Source: a bacterium (GTDB lineage Bacteria; Actinomycetota; Acidimicrobiia; Acidimicrobiales; CATQHL01). Taken from it: a stretch of 64,000 nt of DNA. The notes beneath the pieces were generated by a model. The model worked only from the letters and a program-made list of their open reading frames with translations, searched no databases and was not told the origin of the DNA. Position numbers and translations under genes: made by a program. Below are positions 45,387-54,590 of the stretch, piece after piece. Numbering within the stretch: position 1 is the stretch's first letter; every line of letters starts with the position of its first letter. The stretch spans positions 1 through 64,000 of the forward strand of contig JAPPDX010000129.1 in assembly GCA_028824415.1 (NCBI GenBank), given 5' to 3'.

Positions 45387-46913
45387 ATGAGCGACGTGGG
45401 TCGACGGTTGGCGGAGGCGCGGGCCGCCACCGAGGGTCCCACCGAGGCGGGCGCCGTCAGGCTGTCCCGCCAGAACAAGCTGTACGTGCGGGATCGCTTG
45501 GCGCTGCTCTTCGATCCCGACACGTTCGTGGAGGACGCCCTCTTGGCCAATGCGACCGCCGGCGGCCTGCCCGCCGACGGAGTGATTACTGGCCGTGGCC
45601 TCGTGGAGGGCCGCCCCGCGGTGGCCGTCGCCAACGATCCGACGGTGAAGGCCGGCTCGTGGGGCGCCCGCACCGTGGAGAAGATCATCCGCGCCACCGA
45701 GGTCGCCTTGGCCAACGAGCTGCCGGTCTTCTGGCTGGTCGACTCCGCCGGCGCCCGTATCACCGACCAGGTGGAGCTTTTCCCGGGCCGGCGTGGCGCG
45801 GGGCGCATCTTTCACAATCAGGTGAGGCTGTCGGGCCGGGTGCCGCAGATCTGCTGCCTCTTCGGGCCGTCGGCTGCGGGCGGGGCCTACATCCCGGCGT
45901 TCTGTGACGTGGTGTTCATGGTGGAGGCCAACGCCTCCATGTACCTGGGGTCGCCGCGCATGGCCGAGGTGGTCATCGGCGAGGTGGTGTCGCTGGAGGA
46001 GATGGGCGGCGCTCGCATGCACGCCACCGTCTCGGGCTGCGGCGACAACCTTTTCGCCGACGACGAGTCGGCCATCGAGGCCGCCCGGGCGTGGTTCTCC
46101 TACCTGCCCACCTGCTGGCGCGAGCCCCCGCCTCCGGCGCAGCCCGTGTCGCCGTCACGTGTTCTGGACGGCTCGGCCATTCCCGCCGAGGCCACCCAGG
46201 GCTACGACATGCGCCGGGTCATCGACGGGCTCGTCGACGCCGGCAGCTTCTTCGAGCTGAAGCCCGATTTCGCCCCCGAGCTGATCGTGGGACTGGCCCG
46301 TCTTGACGGCAACTCGGTGGGGATCCTGGCCAACAACCCGGCTGTCAAGGGCGGGGTGCTGTTCAGCGACTCCGCCGACAAGGCGGCGCGGTTCATCTGG
46401 CTGTGCGATGCCTTCAACGTGGCGCTGGTGTACCTGTGCGACGTGCCCGGGTTCATGATCGGCACCGAGGTGGAGCGCGGCGGCATCATCCGACACGGCG
46501 CCAAGATGATCACCGCCGTCTCCGAGGCCACGGTGCCGCAGGTCTCGGTCATCGTGCGCAAGGCCTACGGCGCGGGCTTGTACGCCATGTGCGGTCCCGC
46601 CTTCGATCCCGACGCCTGCCTGGCGCTGCCGAGCGCCTCCATCGCCGTGATGGGCCCCGAGGCCGCGGTCAACGCCGTCTTCGCCAACAAGATCGCCGCC
46701 ATTACCGATCCGGCCGAGCGGGAGGCCTACGTCGCCGCCCAGCGTGAGGCCTACGAGGCCGACGTCGACCTGCTGCGCCTGGCCTCGGACCTGGTCATCG
46801 ACGCGGTCGTCAAACCCCAGGACCTGCGCGACGAGGTCATCCGGCGCCTGGCTCTCGCCGCCGGCAAGGACCGCCACTTCTCCCACCGCCACCACGGCAT
46901 CCCCCCGGTCTGA
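45387..46913 (+). CDS. Acyl-CoA carboxylase carboxyltransferase (beta) subunit
   Basis: SAGARITDQ, GPSAAGGAYIPAFCDVVFMVE, NNPAVKGGVLFSDSADKAARFIWLCDAFNVALVYLCDVPGFMIGTEVE. Confidence 0.93.
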   Translation: MSDVGRRLAEARAATEGPTEAGAVRLSRQNKLYVRDRLALLFDPDTFVEDALLANATAGGLPADGVITGRGLVEGRPAVAVANDPTVKAGSWGARTVEKIIRATEVALANELPVFWLVDSAGARITDQVELFPGRRGAGRIFHNQVRLSGRVPQICCLFGPSAAGGAYIPAFCDVVFMVEANASMYLGSPRMAEVVIGEVVSLEEMGGARMHATVSGCGDNLFADDESAIEAARAWFSYLPTCWREPPPPAQPVSPSRVLDGSAIPAEATQGYDMRRVIDGLVDAGSFFELKPDFAPELIVGLARLDGNSVGILANNPAVKGGVLFSDSADKAARFIWLCDAFNVALVYLCDVPGFMIGTEVERGGIIRHGAKMITAVSEATVPQVSVIVRKAYGAGLYAMCGPAFDPDACLALPSASIAVMGPEAAVNAVFANKIAAITDPAEREAYVAAQREAYEADVDLLRLASDLVIDAVVKPQDLRDEVIRRLALAAGKDRHFSHRHHGIPPV

Positions 46914-47069
46914 GAGATCGGCCCGGCCGTCCGTTGTCGGCATTCGAGTTCCGGGCGGCGAACGTGCCAGCCGGGGATGCTCGCGTGCGGTGCTCCAGCC
47001 GATCTCGGGCCGCCCGGCGGCGGTGGTGTCGGATTCGGGTCCCGTCCTTGTGGGCTCGGTCCCGACGAG

Positions 47070-50000
47070 CTAGCTGTTGCCGGCGGACGCGGGCTCGGCG
47101 TTTCGGGTGATGGTGACGGTGTGGGTCTCGTCGGTCGCCGATTCCAGGGTGACGGTGTAGCCGCGGGTGGTGATGCTCTGGCCCTCGGTCAGGATCGGGT
47201 AGGAGTCCAGCCGTCCGTTGCCGGTGTCAGCGGCCAGCCTGATCGGCAGCAGACCTGAATCCTGCGCCCCATCCACGATGTACACCAGAACGCCCTCGGC
47301 GGCCAGGCCGGGGAGTTTGGCACGGGCTCCGTTTGTCCAGTGGAAGTCCCAACCGGCGTCGTAGCCGATGCGGCGCCTGCTCTCGATGACGAGCATCTCG
47401 GTGTCGGATAGCGGTATCGCTGCCATGGCGGGTCCGTCGCCCGGGGCGGCGACGGGCGTCAAGCTGACCGACGTCTCCGGATGCCTGATGCAGCGGATCT
47501 GCGTCTCGTCGAGCCAGCCAAGCAGCCAGCGACTCCACGCCAGCATCTCACGAGCGGTGATTGCGTCGCTGTGTTGAGTAGACGTCGCGCCGTTGGCGTG
47601 GCGCACGATGTACGCGAGTCGCGGGTCGCGCACATCAGTGAGGAAACTGCCCCCGAATCCCATGGGCCCGAAGACTGCTACCGCCCAGACTTTGCCCGGC
47701 GGCGCCTCGGGCAACTGGCGGACGCTGCTGTCGTATAGGTGTCCGTAGAAGTAGTAGTCCGCAAGTCCGAAGTTGTGAAGAAGCTCGTGCGCGGCGACCT
47801 TGCCCCACTGGACCGGCGGACGCGGACGATCCTGGACGGGGAAGGCGTTGATCCGGGTGAGCGCGGGCACGACTCCTTCCCGGGTCGTGGCGGCCCAGCC
47901 TGCGTCACCGCCGCTGAAGTGCGAACTCGGCATGACGAACATCACCGAGTCGATCGCGCTGAAGTCGAAATCTGCGTCGGCGAGCCTTACCGCCATTTCC
48001 GCGAGGGATCGCTGCGCCTCGCCCGTTAGACCCTCGCCAAACTCGGGCGGGCTGTAGTCCGCTCTGAGCCAGCGATGCAGCGGCACGAACTCGATGTCGA
48101 GCTTCCCGTAGCTCGAGGCCTTCAGATATTGCTCCACGACCGGCAGGCCGATCCCTGCTTCGCGTGCGGTCGTGTGAGACGCCGCGGCGTGTGGGAAGTC
48201 TACGAAAAGCACTGCTACCCGCACGGTGCCGTGGGCAGGGAGGGCCCACGGCGGCAGGGGGAAGCCCGCGGTGGTCTGGCTAGTTCCGTGGGGTTTGCAT
48301 GCGTCGGGATCGGCGCTGGTCACGATGGTGACACCGGGCGGTGTGGCCGCCATGGGGGTGAAGTGCCAGCAGGCGATGGTGCCGTTGGTGCGCAGTCCAC
48401 AGACGTGCCGGTTGCCTGCGGTGACCGCGCTGAAACTCCCCGCCGGAGGGCGGGCCAATCCGCCGTTGTAACCCCAGCAGTTGATGGTGGCATCGGTTCT
48501 CAGCCCGCACGAGTACCAAGGGCCCACGGTCACCGAGCTGAACTCTCCGACCGGCGGCGTGCTCTGGCCGTGCCAGTCGGCGCCCCAGCAGGCAACGGTG
48601 GAGTCAACTCGCACGCCGCACGAGTGATCGTTGCCGACCGCCACCGACGTGAAGTAACCCCGGGGTGCTCTGGCCCGGCCGTGGGCGTCGTTCCCCCAGC
48701 AGGCCACAGTGCCATCGTCACGAACGCCACACGAATACAGCACGCCGGCGGCCACCGACGCGAACTCTCCTTCGGGGACGTCGAGCTGGCCGTGCTCGTT
48801 GTCGCCCCAGCAGGTGACGGTGCCACCACCGCCGAGGGCGCACGAGTGAAGCCAGCCCGCGCTGACGGCGCGATACTGCCCGTCGGGAGGGTTGGCCTGG
48901 CCGTGGGAGTTGTCGCCCCAGCACGCGAGCGTGGCGTCGCCGCGCAGTCCACAGGAGTGCCACGTTCCGGCCGAGACCCTGCTGAACTGTCCAGACGGAG
49001 CGCTGGTCCGTCCCGACTTCTGATTCCCCCAACACTCGATGGTGCTGTCGCTGCGCCGCGCGCACGTGTGCTGCGTCCCTGCGTCCAACTCGCTGAAGAG
49101 CCCATCGGGAGCCGCCGTTGGACGACGTGAGTTGCCCCAGCAGGCAATCGCACCATCGGCGCGCAAGCCGCAGCTGTGCAGGCCGCCCGCTGCAACGCTC
49201 TCGAACGCTCCGTCAGGCGCGTTGGCCTGGTCGTAGTGGTTGTCGCCCCAACAGGCGACCGTAGCGTCGCGACGCACACCGCAGGAGTGCCAGATGCCGC
49301 CGCTAACTGCGATGAACTCTCCGCTTGGCGCGCCGGACTGGCCGGTTGAGTCGGCTCCCCAGCAGGTGAGGGCACCGTCGCCGTCGAGTGCGCAGGAGTG
49401 GTGGTCGCCGGAAGCGACGGCACTGAACACGCCGCCGGGCGCCTCCGTTTGACCGTACGTGTTGTCGCCCCAGCAGGTGATGGTGCCGTCGACGCGCAGC
49501 CCACACGAATGCACCACGCCGGCGCTCACCCCGGCGTACGTCCCAGCGGGCACGAGCCCCTGCCCGGAGCCGTTGCTGCCCCAGCAGACCACGCGGTTGT
49601 TCGTGGCGACGGCGCACGAGTGATACGCGCCCGCGGTGATCGAGTGGAAGTACCCGACGGGGGCATTGGTCTGTTGGTGGGTTCTGTCGCCCCAGCAGAC
49701 AATGGTCGAGTCCAGCTTCAGGCCGCAGGTATGGCGGGCCCCGGCCGCGAGGGCGCTGAACTCTCCGGGGGGAGCGTCAGCCTGTCTCCAGCCGTTCTCG
49801 CCCCAGCAAGTGACGCCGCCGTCGCGACGCACCCCGCACGAGTGATAGAAGCCCGCCGCTATCCCGGAGTAGACGGTGGTGGTGCTCGTCGTTGCCGCGG
49901 TGCCATCGGCTGCCACCCTAAGCCTCAGCGGTGAGCTGCGGAGCCATCGGCCGATGTCGGCGTCAGGGGGCAACAAGCGCACCCTTGGGAGGATTCGTTC

Positions 50001-50441
50001 GCTCCAGGAGTCTCTGGTCAAGCGCTGCTCGACCCCGAACTCGACCCTGCCGTCGTCGAGCCTGCGGGCCGCGATCCGCAGCGTCGTCCCGGGGTCCCTC
50101 ACGTCGACTGCCAGCGGGGAGCTGCGGAGCCATCGGCCGACGTCGGCGTCGGCAGGGAAGAAGCGCAGTCTCGGGAGGATTCGCTCGCTCCAGGAGTCGC
50201 CGCTCAGGCGCCGCTCGACCCCGAACTCGACCCTGCCGCTGTCGAGCCTCCGCGCCACGATGCGTACGTCGGCATCCGCGCCCGACGGATCAGCCGCTTG
50301 TTGCTCCTGACCAGTCGCAACCGCCGCGACGGTGCCGACGCCGAGGACAGCGAGCAGCGCCGCCACCGCGACTCGGACCAGCGCCACTCTCATGCAGCGT
50401 CTCGGCTCCGGGCCAACTCGGCCCCCTTCTCCTGCCCGCAC
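47070..50441 (-). CDS. Secreted RCC1-repeat protein with C-terminal zinc-metallopeptidase (M6-like) domain
   Basis: N-terminal signal region (MRVALVRVAVAALLAVLGVGTVAAVA); two ~55-aa modules (SWSERILPRLRFFPADADVGRWLRSSPL); 14 repeats of HSCGLR..CWGDN type; AAHELLHNFGLADYY motif. Likely start nearer 50393. Confidence 0.85.
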   Translation of the reverse strand: MRAGEGGRVGPEPRRCMRVALVRVAVAALLAVLGVGTVAAVATGQEQQAADPSGADADVRIVARRLDSGRVEFGVERRLSGDSWSERILPRLRFFPADADVGRWLRSSPLAVDVRDPGTTLRIAARRLDDGRVEFGVEQRLTRDSWSERILPRVRLLPPDADIGRWLRSSPLRLRVAADGTAATTSTTTVYSGIAAGFYHSCGVRRDGGVTCWGENGWRQADAPPGEFSALAAGARHTCGLKLDSTIVCWGDRTHQQTNAPVGYFHSITAGAYHSCAVATNNRVVCWGSNGSGQGLVPAGTYAGVSAGVVHSCGLRVDGTITCWGDNTYGQTEAPGGVFSAVASGDHHSCALDGDGALTCWGADSTGQSGAPSGEFIAVSGGIWHSCGVRRDATVACWGDNHYDQANAPDGAFESVAAGGLHSCGLRADGAIACWGNSRRPTAAPDGLFSELDAGTQHTCARRSDSTIECWGNQKSGRTSAPSGQFSRVSAGTWHSCGLRGDATLACWGDNSHGQANPPDGQYRAVSAGWLHSCALGGGGTVTCWGDNEHGQLDVPEGEFASVAAGVLYSCGVRDDGTVACWGNDAHGRARAPRGYFTSVAVGNDHSCGVRVDSTVACWGADWHGQSTPPVGEFSSVTVGPWYSCGLRTDATINCWGYNGGLARPPAGSFSAVTAGNRHVCGLRTNGTIACWHFTPMAATPPGVTIVTSADPDACKPHGTSQTTAGFPLPPWALPAHGTVRVAVLFVDFPHAAASHTTAREAGIGLPVVEQYLKASSYGKLDIEFVPLHRWLRADYSPPEFGEGLTGEAQRSLAEMAVRLADADFDFSAIDSVMFVMPSSHFSGGDAGWAATTREGVVPALTRINAFPVQDRPRPPVQWGKVAAHELLHNFGLADYYFYGHLYDSSVRQLPEAPPGKVWAVAVFGPMGFGGSFLTDVRDPRLAYIVRHANGATSTQHSDAITAREMLAWSRWLLGWLDETQIRCIRHPETSVSLTPVAAPGDGPAMAAIPLSDTEMLVIESRRRIGYDAGWDFHWTNGARAKLPGLAAEGVLVYIVDGAQDSGLLPIRLAADTGNGRLDSYPILTEGQSITTRGYTVTLESATDETHTVTITRNAEPASAGNS

Positions 50442-50646
50442 GACCCGGTCAGAGTCTGCGGGCCGCGTCCTGCTGGCTGGCTGCCACAGACGCGAGGCTC
50501 TCGATGCTCAGCGCCACGATGACACCGCCACGCCGACCTGCGCGAGTCGACGCATCACGTCAGATCCCCTCGCTCCCTGTTCCTTGCCGGGCTTCGTCGA
50601 TACCTTCGGACCAAGTCCGGCCACAATAGTTGTGACGATTCCGCAT

Positions 50647-50712
50647 GCGGGCTCTCGCCGCCGGCGGGACCGCCATTTCTCCCACCGCCACCACGGCATC
50701 CCCCTGGTCTGA
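50647..50712 (+). pseudogene. Duplicated 3'-end fragment of the carboxyltransferase gene
   Basis: ggctctcgccgccggcgggaccgccatttctcccaccgccaccacggcatccccctggtctga matches the 3' end of 45387..46913 with few differences, including the stop. Confidence 0.85.
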
Positions 50713-50771
50713 ACGTCCCCCTGGTCGATTCCCGAGAGGAGTGGTCGGGAACGGCGCGAGCGATCAGCCGG

Positions 50772-52892
50772 TCAGGGGCGTACGAACTGCACGCCGTTGG
50801 GCGGGGCGATCACGGTCGAGCGGCCCCAGCAATCGACGGTGCCGCCGGGGCGCAGGCCACAGGAGTGGTCCAGGGACGCCGTGATGGCGATGAACGTCCC
50901 GACCGGCGCGTCCGACTGGCCGTTGTCGTTGGTTCCCCAACAGGACACCGTGGCGTCGGTCCGGAGTCCGCATGTGTGGGTGCCGCCGGCTGCCAGCGCG
51001 GTGAACGTCCCGCTCGGTGCGTCCGTCTGCCCGTGGGTGTTCAAGCCCCAGCAGGCAACCGTACGGTCGGTGCGGATCCCGCAGGTGTGAACGGTCCCCG
51101 CAACGACCGCGCTGAAAGTCTCCCTCGGGGGTTTAGCACTGCCGTTGCGGTCGAGTCCCCAGCAACCGACGGTCCCGGCGCGGCGGAGCGCGCACGAGTG
51201 CAGGTGACCGGCGGCGACGGCGGTCGCGTCGCGGATCGAGCCCGAGGAGGCCTGGTGCATCGAGTTGCTGCCCCAGCAGACGACCGAGCCACTGGTGCGA
51301 ACGCCGCAGGTGTGCCGGCCTCCGGCCGAGATTGCCGTGAAACGCCCGCCGGGCGCGTCCGCCTGCCGGGTGTCGTTCATCCCCCAGCAGGCGACGGTGC
51401 CGTCCGTACCGAGCGCGCAGAGGTGGCTGCCGCCGGCGGTGATGGCGGTGAACTGCCCGCGCGGCGCGTCCGTCTGGCCGTGGGCGTTGTTGCCCCAGCA
51501 GGCAATTGTGCGGTCGGGGCGCAGCCCGCACGTCTGGAAGTAGCCGGCCGCGAGCGTCGTGAACTCCCCGCCCGGGTCCTCTGCGCGCTGCATCACGTCG
51601 TACCCCCAGCACTCGACGGTGCCGTTGGGGCGCAGACCGCACGAGTGATTGCCGCCGGAGGCCACCGATGTGAACTGCCCTCCGGGCGGGTCCGTCTCAC
51701 CGGCGGCGTTATGGCCCCAGCAGGCAACCGTTCCGTTGGTCCGGATCCCGCACGAGTGAAAGCTCCCCGTGCTGACGGCGCGGAACGTCCCGTCAGGTGC
51801 ATCCGTCTGGCCGAACGGGAACTGCAGGAGGTTGCCGGCGCAGGCGACGGTCCGGTCGGCGCGGATGACACACGCATGGAAGACGCCGACGGAGACCGCT
51901 CGGTATTGACCGTCGAACTCCTCGAGTTCAGCGAGCGAGAGGCCCCAACAGTCGATCGTCCGATCTCGGCGCAGGCCGCACGAGGGTGTCGGACCGACGT
52001 CGATCTGCCTGAACTCACCGTCCGGGATGAAGGCACCCACCTCGCCCCAGCATCGGACCGCGCCGCTCGTGCGCAGCCCGCAGGTCTGGTTGTGGGCGGC
52101 CGTGATGGTGCTGAACCGACCTGATTGCGCCGACGCCTGACCGTGGTCGTTCCTGCCCCAGCAGGCCACCGTGCGGTCGGCTCGGATGGCGCACCCGTGC
52201 CCGTTGCCGGCGGCGACGGCGGTGAAGGTGCCGTCAGGGGGATCTTCCCTCTCCTCGCCGGTCGAGCCCCAGCATTCGATGCCGCCACCGGTGGTCAGCC
52301 CGCACGAGTAGCCGGATCCGGCGGCGATGGCGGTGAACCTCACCGCCGGTGTCGTGGCTGGCACGGGCTGCGATTCCCACACCGTCAGCGGTGTGCTGAC
52401 CAGCCAGCGCCCCACCCGGGTGGCGGCGGGGAAGAAGCGCTGCCTCGGCAACAACCGCTCGCCCCAGGAGCCGTCGGACTCGCGGCGCTGGAGCGCGAAC
52501 TCGATGCGGTTGTCGGCATCGCGCCGCGCCACGATGCGCACCTCGACATCGCCGACGGGTGCCTCGTCCGCCGCGGTCTCCAGACTCAGCGACAGCGGCG
52601 TGCTGACCAGCCAGTGCCCCACACGCGACTCCGCTGGGAAGAAACGACGGGTGGGCAGAAGCCGCTCGCCCCAGGAGTCGTCCGGCTGCTGTTGCTGCAG
52701 CGCGAACTCCGTGCGCCCGTCGGCGATGCGCTGCGCTGTGATGCGGACCGTGATTTCCGGCTGCTCGGCGCGGGCGTCCTCCTGTGCTCCGACGGCGGAG
52801 GGCATGGCCGCGATCGCTGCAACGGCGAGCAGCGCCACGACTGCCCGCCAAACGAGGCGAGCGCCGCGCCTGGTCCCCCGTGGTGTCGCCAT
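50772..52892 (-). CDS. Secreted RCC1-repeat protein (no peptidase domain)
   Basis: Signal region; two N-terminal modules (SWGERLLPTRRFFPAESRVGHWLVSTPL, SWGERLLPRQRFFPAATRVGRWLVSTPL); 14 RCC1-like repeats. Confidence 0.85.
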   Translation of the reverse strand: MATPRGTRRGARLVWRAVVALLAVAAIAAMPSAVGAQEDARAEQPEITVRITAQRIADGRTEFALQQQQPDDSWGERLLPTRRFFPAESRVGHWLVSTPLSLSLETAADEAPVGDVEVRIVARRDADNRIEFALQRRESDGSWGERLLPRQRFFPAATRVGRWLVSTPLTVWESQPVPATTPAVRFTAIAAGSGYSCGLTTGGGIECWGSTGEEREDPPDGTFTAVAAGNGHGCAIRADRTVACWGRNDHGQASAQSGRFSTITAAHNQTCGLRTSGAVRCWGEVGAFIPDGEFRQIDVGPTPSCGLRRDRTIDCWGLSLAELEEFDGQYRAVSVGVFHACVIRADRTVACAGNLLQFPFGQTDAPDGTFRAVSTGSFHSCGIRTNGTVACWGHNAAGETDPPGGQFTSVASGGNHSCGLRPNGTVECWGYDVMQRAEDPGGEFTTLAAGYFQTCGLRPDRTIACWGNNAHGQTDAPRGQFTAITAGGSHLCALGTDGTVACWGMNDTRQADAPGGRFTAISAGGRHTCGVRTSGSVVCWGSNSMHQASSGSIRDATAVAAGHLHSCALRRAGTVGCWGLDRNGSAKPPRETFSAVVAGTVHTCGIRTDRTVACWGLNTHGQTDAPSGTFTALAAGGTHTCGLRTDATVSCWGTNDNGQSDAPVGTFIAITASLDHSCGLRPGGTVDCWGRSTVIAPPNGVQFVRP

Positions 52893-53088
52893 CCCGGCCC
52901 CTCTCTAGTCTCCACGCGCGGCGCTGACCTCGCAGTCGTGCTCTCGGCGCCGGCCGGTGCCGCTTCCTCACATCATGCCTCAGCCGAGACGCATGATCGA
53001 AAGGCGACCGGTTCACGTGGGCGCAGGCCGACCGAGTTGGCTGTCCGATCCGATTGCCGGGGTTGACCGCTGGGAATATTCTCGGTCC

Positions 53089-53934
53089 ATGGGCGCGGAC
53101 GTGGGCCTCGACGTGCTGGAGACCGCGGGGTCCGACGCGCCGGCGGCCGAGCCGCGCAAGAGGGTCAAGGCCAAGGACTACGAGCGGGAGTTGGCGCGCC
53201 TGCAGGAGGAACTGGTGCGCCTGCAGCGCTGGATTCGCCATGAGGGGCTCAAGGTGGTGGTCATCTTCGAGGGCCGCGACGCAGCCGGCAAGGGTGGGGT
53301 CATCAAGAGGATCACCGAGCGGCTGAACCCGCGGGTGGCGCGAGTGGTGGCGTTGGGGACGCCCAGCGACCGGGAGAAGACCCAGTGGTGGTTCCAGCGT
53401 TACGTCGAGGAGTTGCCTGCGGCGGGGGAGATGGTGCTCTTCGACCGCAGTTGGTACAACCGGGGCCTCGTGGAGCCCGTCATGGGGTTCTGCACCGAGG
53501 AGGAGTACCACGAGTTCCTGCGTTCGTGCCCGGAGTTCGAGCGGATGCTCGTGCGGTCGGGGATCATCCTGATCAAGTACTGGTTCTCGGTCAGCGACGC
53601 CGAGCAGGAGCGGCGGTTCCAGAGCCGGATCGCGGATCCGCTCAAGCGCTGGAAGCTGTCGCCCATGGACGTGCAGGGTCGGGCCCGGTGGGTGGACTTC
53701 TCCAAGGCCAAGGACACCCTGTTCGCCCACACCGACATCAAGCAGGCGCCGTGGTACGTAGTCAACGCCGACTCCAAGAAGGCGGCCCGGCTGAACTGCA
53801 TCTCGCACCTGCTGTCGCTGATCCCCTACGAGGACGTCCCGTGGGAGGAGGTCGAGGTGCCCGAGCGCCAGCAGCGGGTCGGCTACGTGCGGCCGCCTAT
53901 GTCGGACCAGACGTTCGTCCCCGAGATCTACTGA
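53089..53934 (+). CDS. ppk2: Polyphosphate kinase 2
   Basis: KVVVIFEGRDAAGKGGVIKRITERLNPRVARVVALGTPSDREKTQWWFQRYVEELPAAGEMVLFDRSWYNRGLVEPVMGFC. Confidence 0.95.
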   Translation: MGADVGLDVLETAGSDAPAAEPRKRVKAKDYERELARLQEELVRLQRWIRHEGLKVVVIFEGRDAAGKGGVIKRITERLNPRVARVVALGTPSDREKTQWWFQRYVEELPAAGEMVLFDRSWYNRGLVEPVMGFCTEEEYHEFLRSCPEFERMLVRSGIILIKYWFSVSDAEQERRFQSRIADPLKRWKLSPMDVQGRARWVDFSKAKDTLFAHTDIKQAPWYVVNADSKKAARLNCISHLLSLIPYEDVPWEEVEVPERQQRVGYVRPPMSDQTFVPEIY

Positions 53935-53951
53935 AGGCCGAGTCCGGCCCC

Positions 53952-53985
53952 CGTCGTTCCGTCATTCCGGCGGAGGCCGGAATCC
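53952..53985. repeat. Palindromic GTCATTCCGGC...GCCGGAATCCA interspersed repeat
   Basis: cgttccgtcattccggcggaggccggaatccacg; related segments at ~38317-38366 and ~41701-41728. Confidence 0.75.
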
Positions 53986-54022
53986 ACGATCCAGCAACTC
54001 CGGCTGAACCTGCGTCGAGCGT

Positions 54023-54550
54023 TCAGGGTTCCCTAGCCGGCTCCGTCAACGTCCGGACCAGGTCGTCGAAGGCGGCGTCGGCGATGGCGACCATCTCCTC
54101 GTCGGTGCGGTCCTGGATGGGGTGGCGGGTGAATACCGTGGCGGCGTCGAAGCCGAGCGCCTCGGATTGCGCGCTGGCCGCCGAGGCGAAGTGCTCGGAC
54201 AACACGAACACGGCCGGTGTGCCGCGGCGCTCCAAGTCGCTGACGTCGTGCACACTGCACGACACGCAGGATCCTCAATCGGCCAGAGCCTCGATCACCG
54301 CATCGCACGTCGCGGCGATCTCGTGGCGCAGGTCCGCCGGGGCGGGCTTGGTGTAGGCGGGCTTGGTGTACCGGCGCACCGTGGCGCCGAGGTCGGTGAG
54401 GTGTTCGCCGATCCGGTCGAGGAACAGGTTGCCCCGGGGTTTGGAGATGTCGAGCAGCCCGACGGTGCGTCCCACCAGTGACTCGGGTCGGGCCGCCTGC
54501 TGCCGATCGGTCGGGGCGCGCTCGGCGGTTGGGTCCAGGACGGTGGTCAT
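54023..54550 (-). CDS. UGSC-family selenoprotein; in-frame TGA at 54275..54277 read as selenocysteine
   Basis: ORFs 54275..54550 and 54023..54265 are in the same frame, separated only by TGA; joined product has VIEALAD-U-GSCVSCSVHDVSDLE, the UGSC motif. A perfect 7-bp hairpin lies directly downstream. Confidence 0.88.
54245..54263 (-). promoter_or_regulatory. Candidate bacterial SECIS element
   Basis: GTCGTGC-AGTGT-GCACGAC (minus strand), apical loop begins 18 nt after the UGA, G in second loop position. Confidence 0.75.
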
Positions 54551-54590
54551 TGCGCAGCCTCCTGACGGTGGGGGAGCGGCGGGTCGGTTC

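Noticed and set aside
54023-54550. Interpretation as a pseudogene broken by a nonsense mutation
   Set aside because: The TGA is exactly at the Sec position of the UGSC motif, both sides are intact, and a SECIS-like hairpin follows; decay would not be expected to hit this codon.
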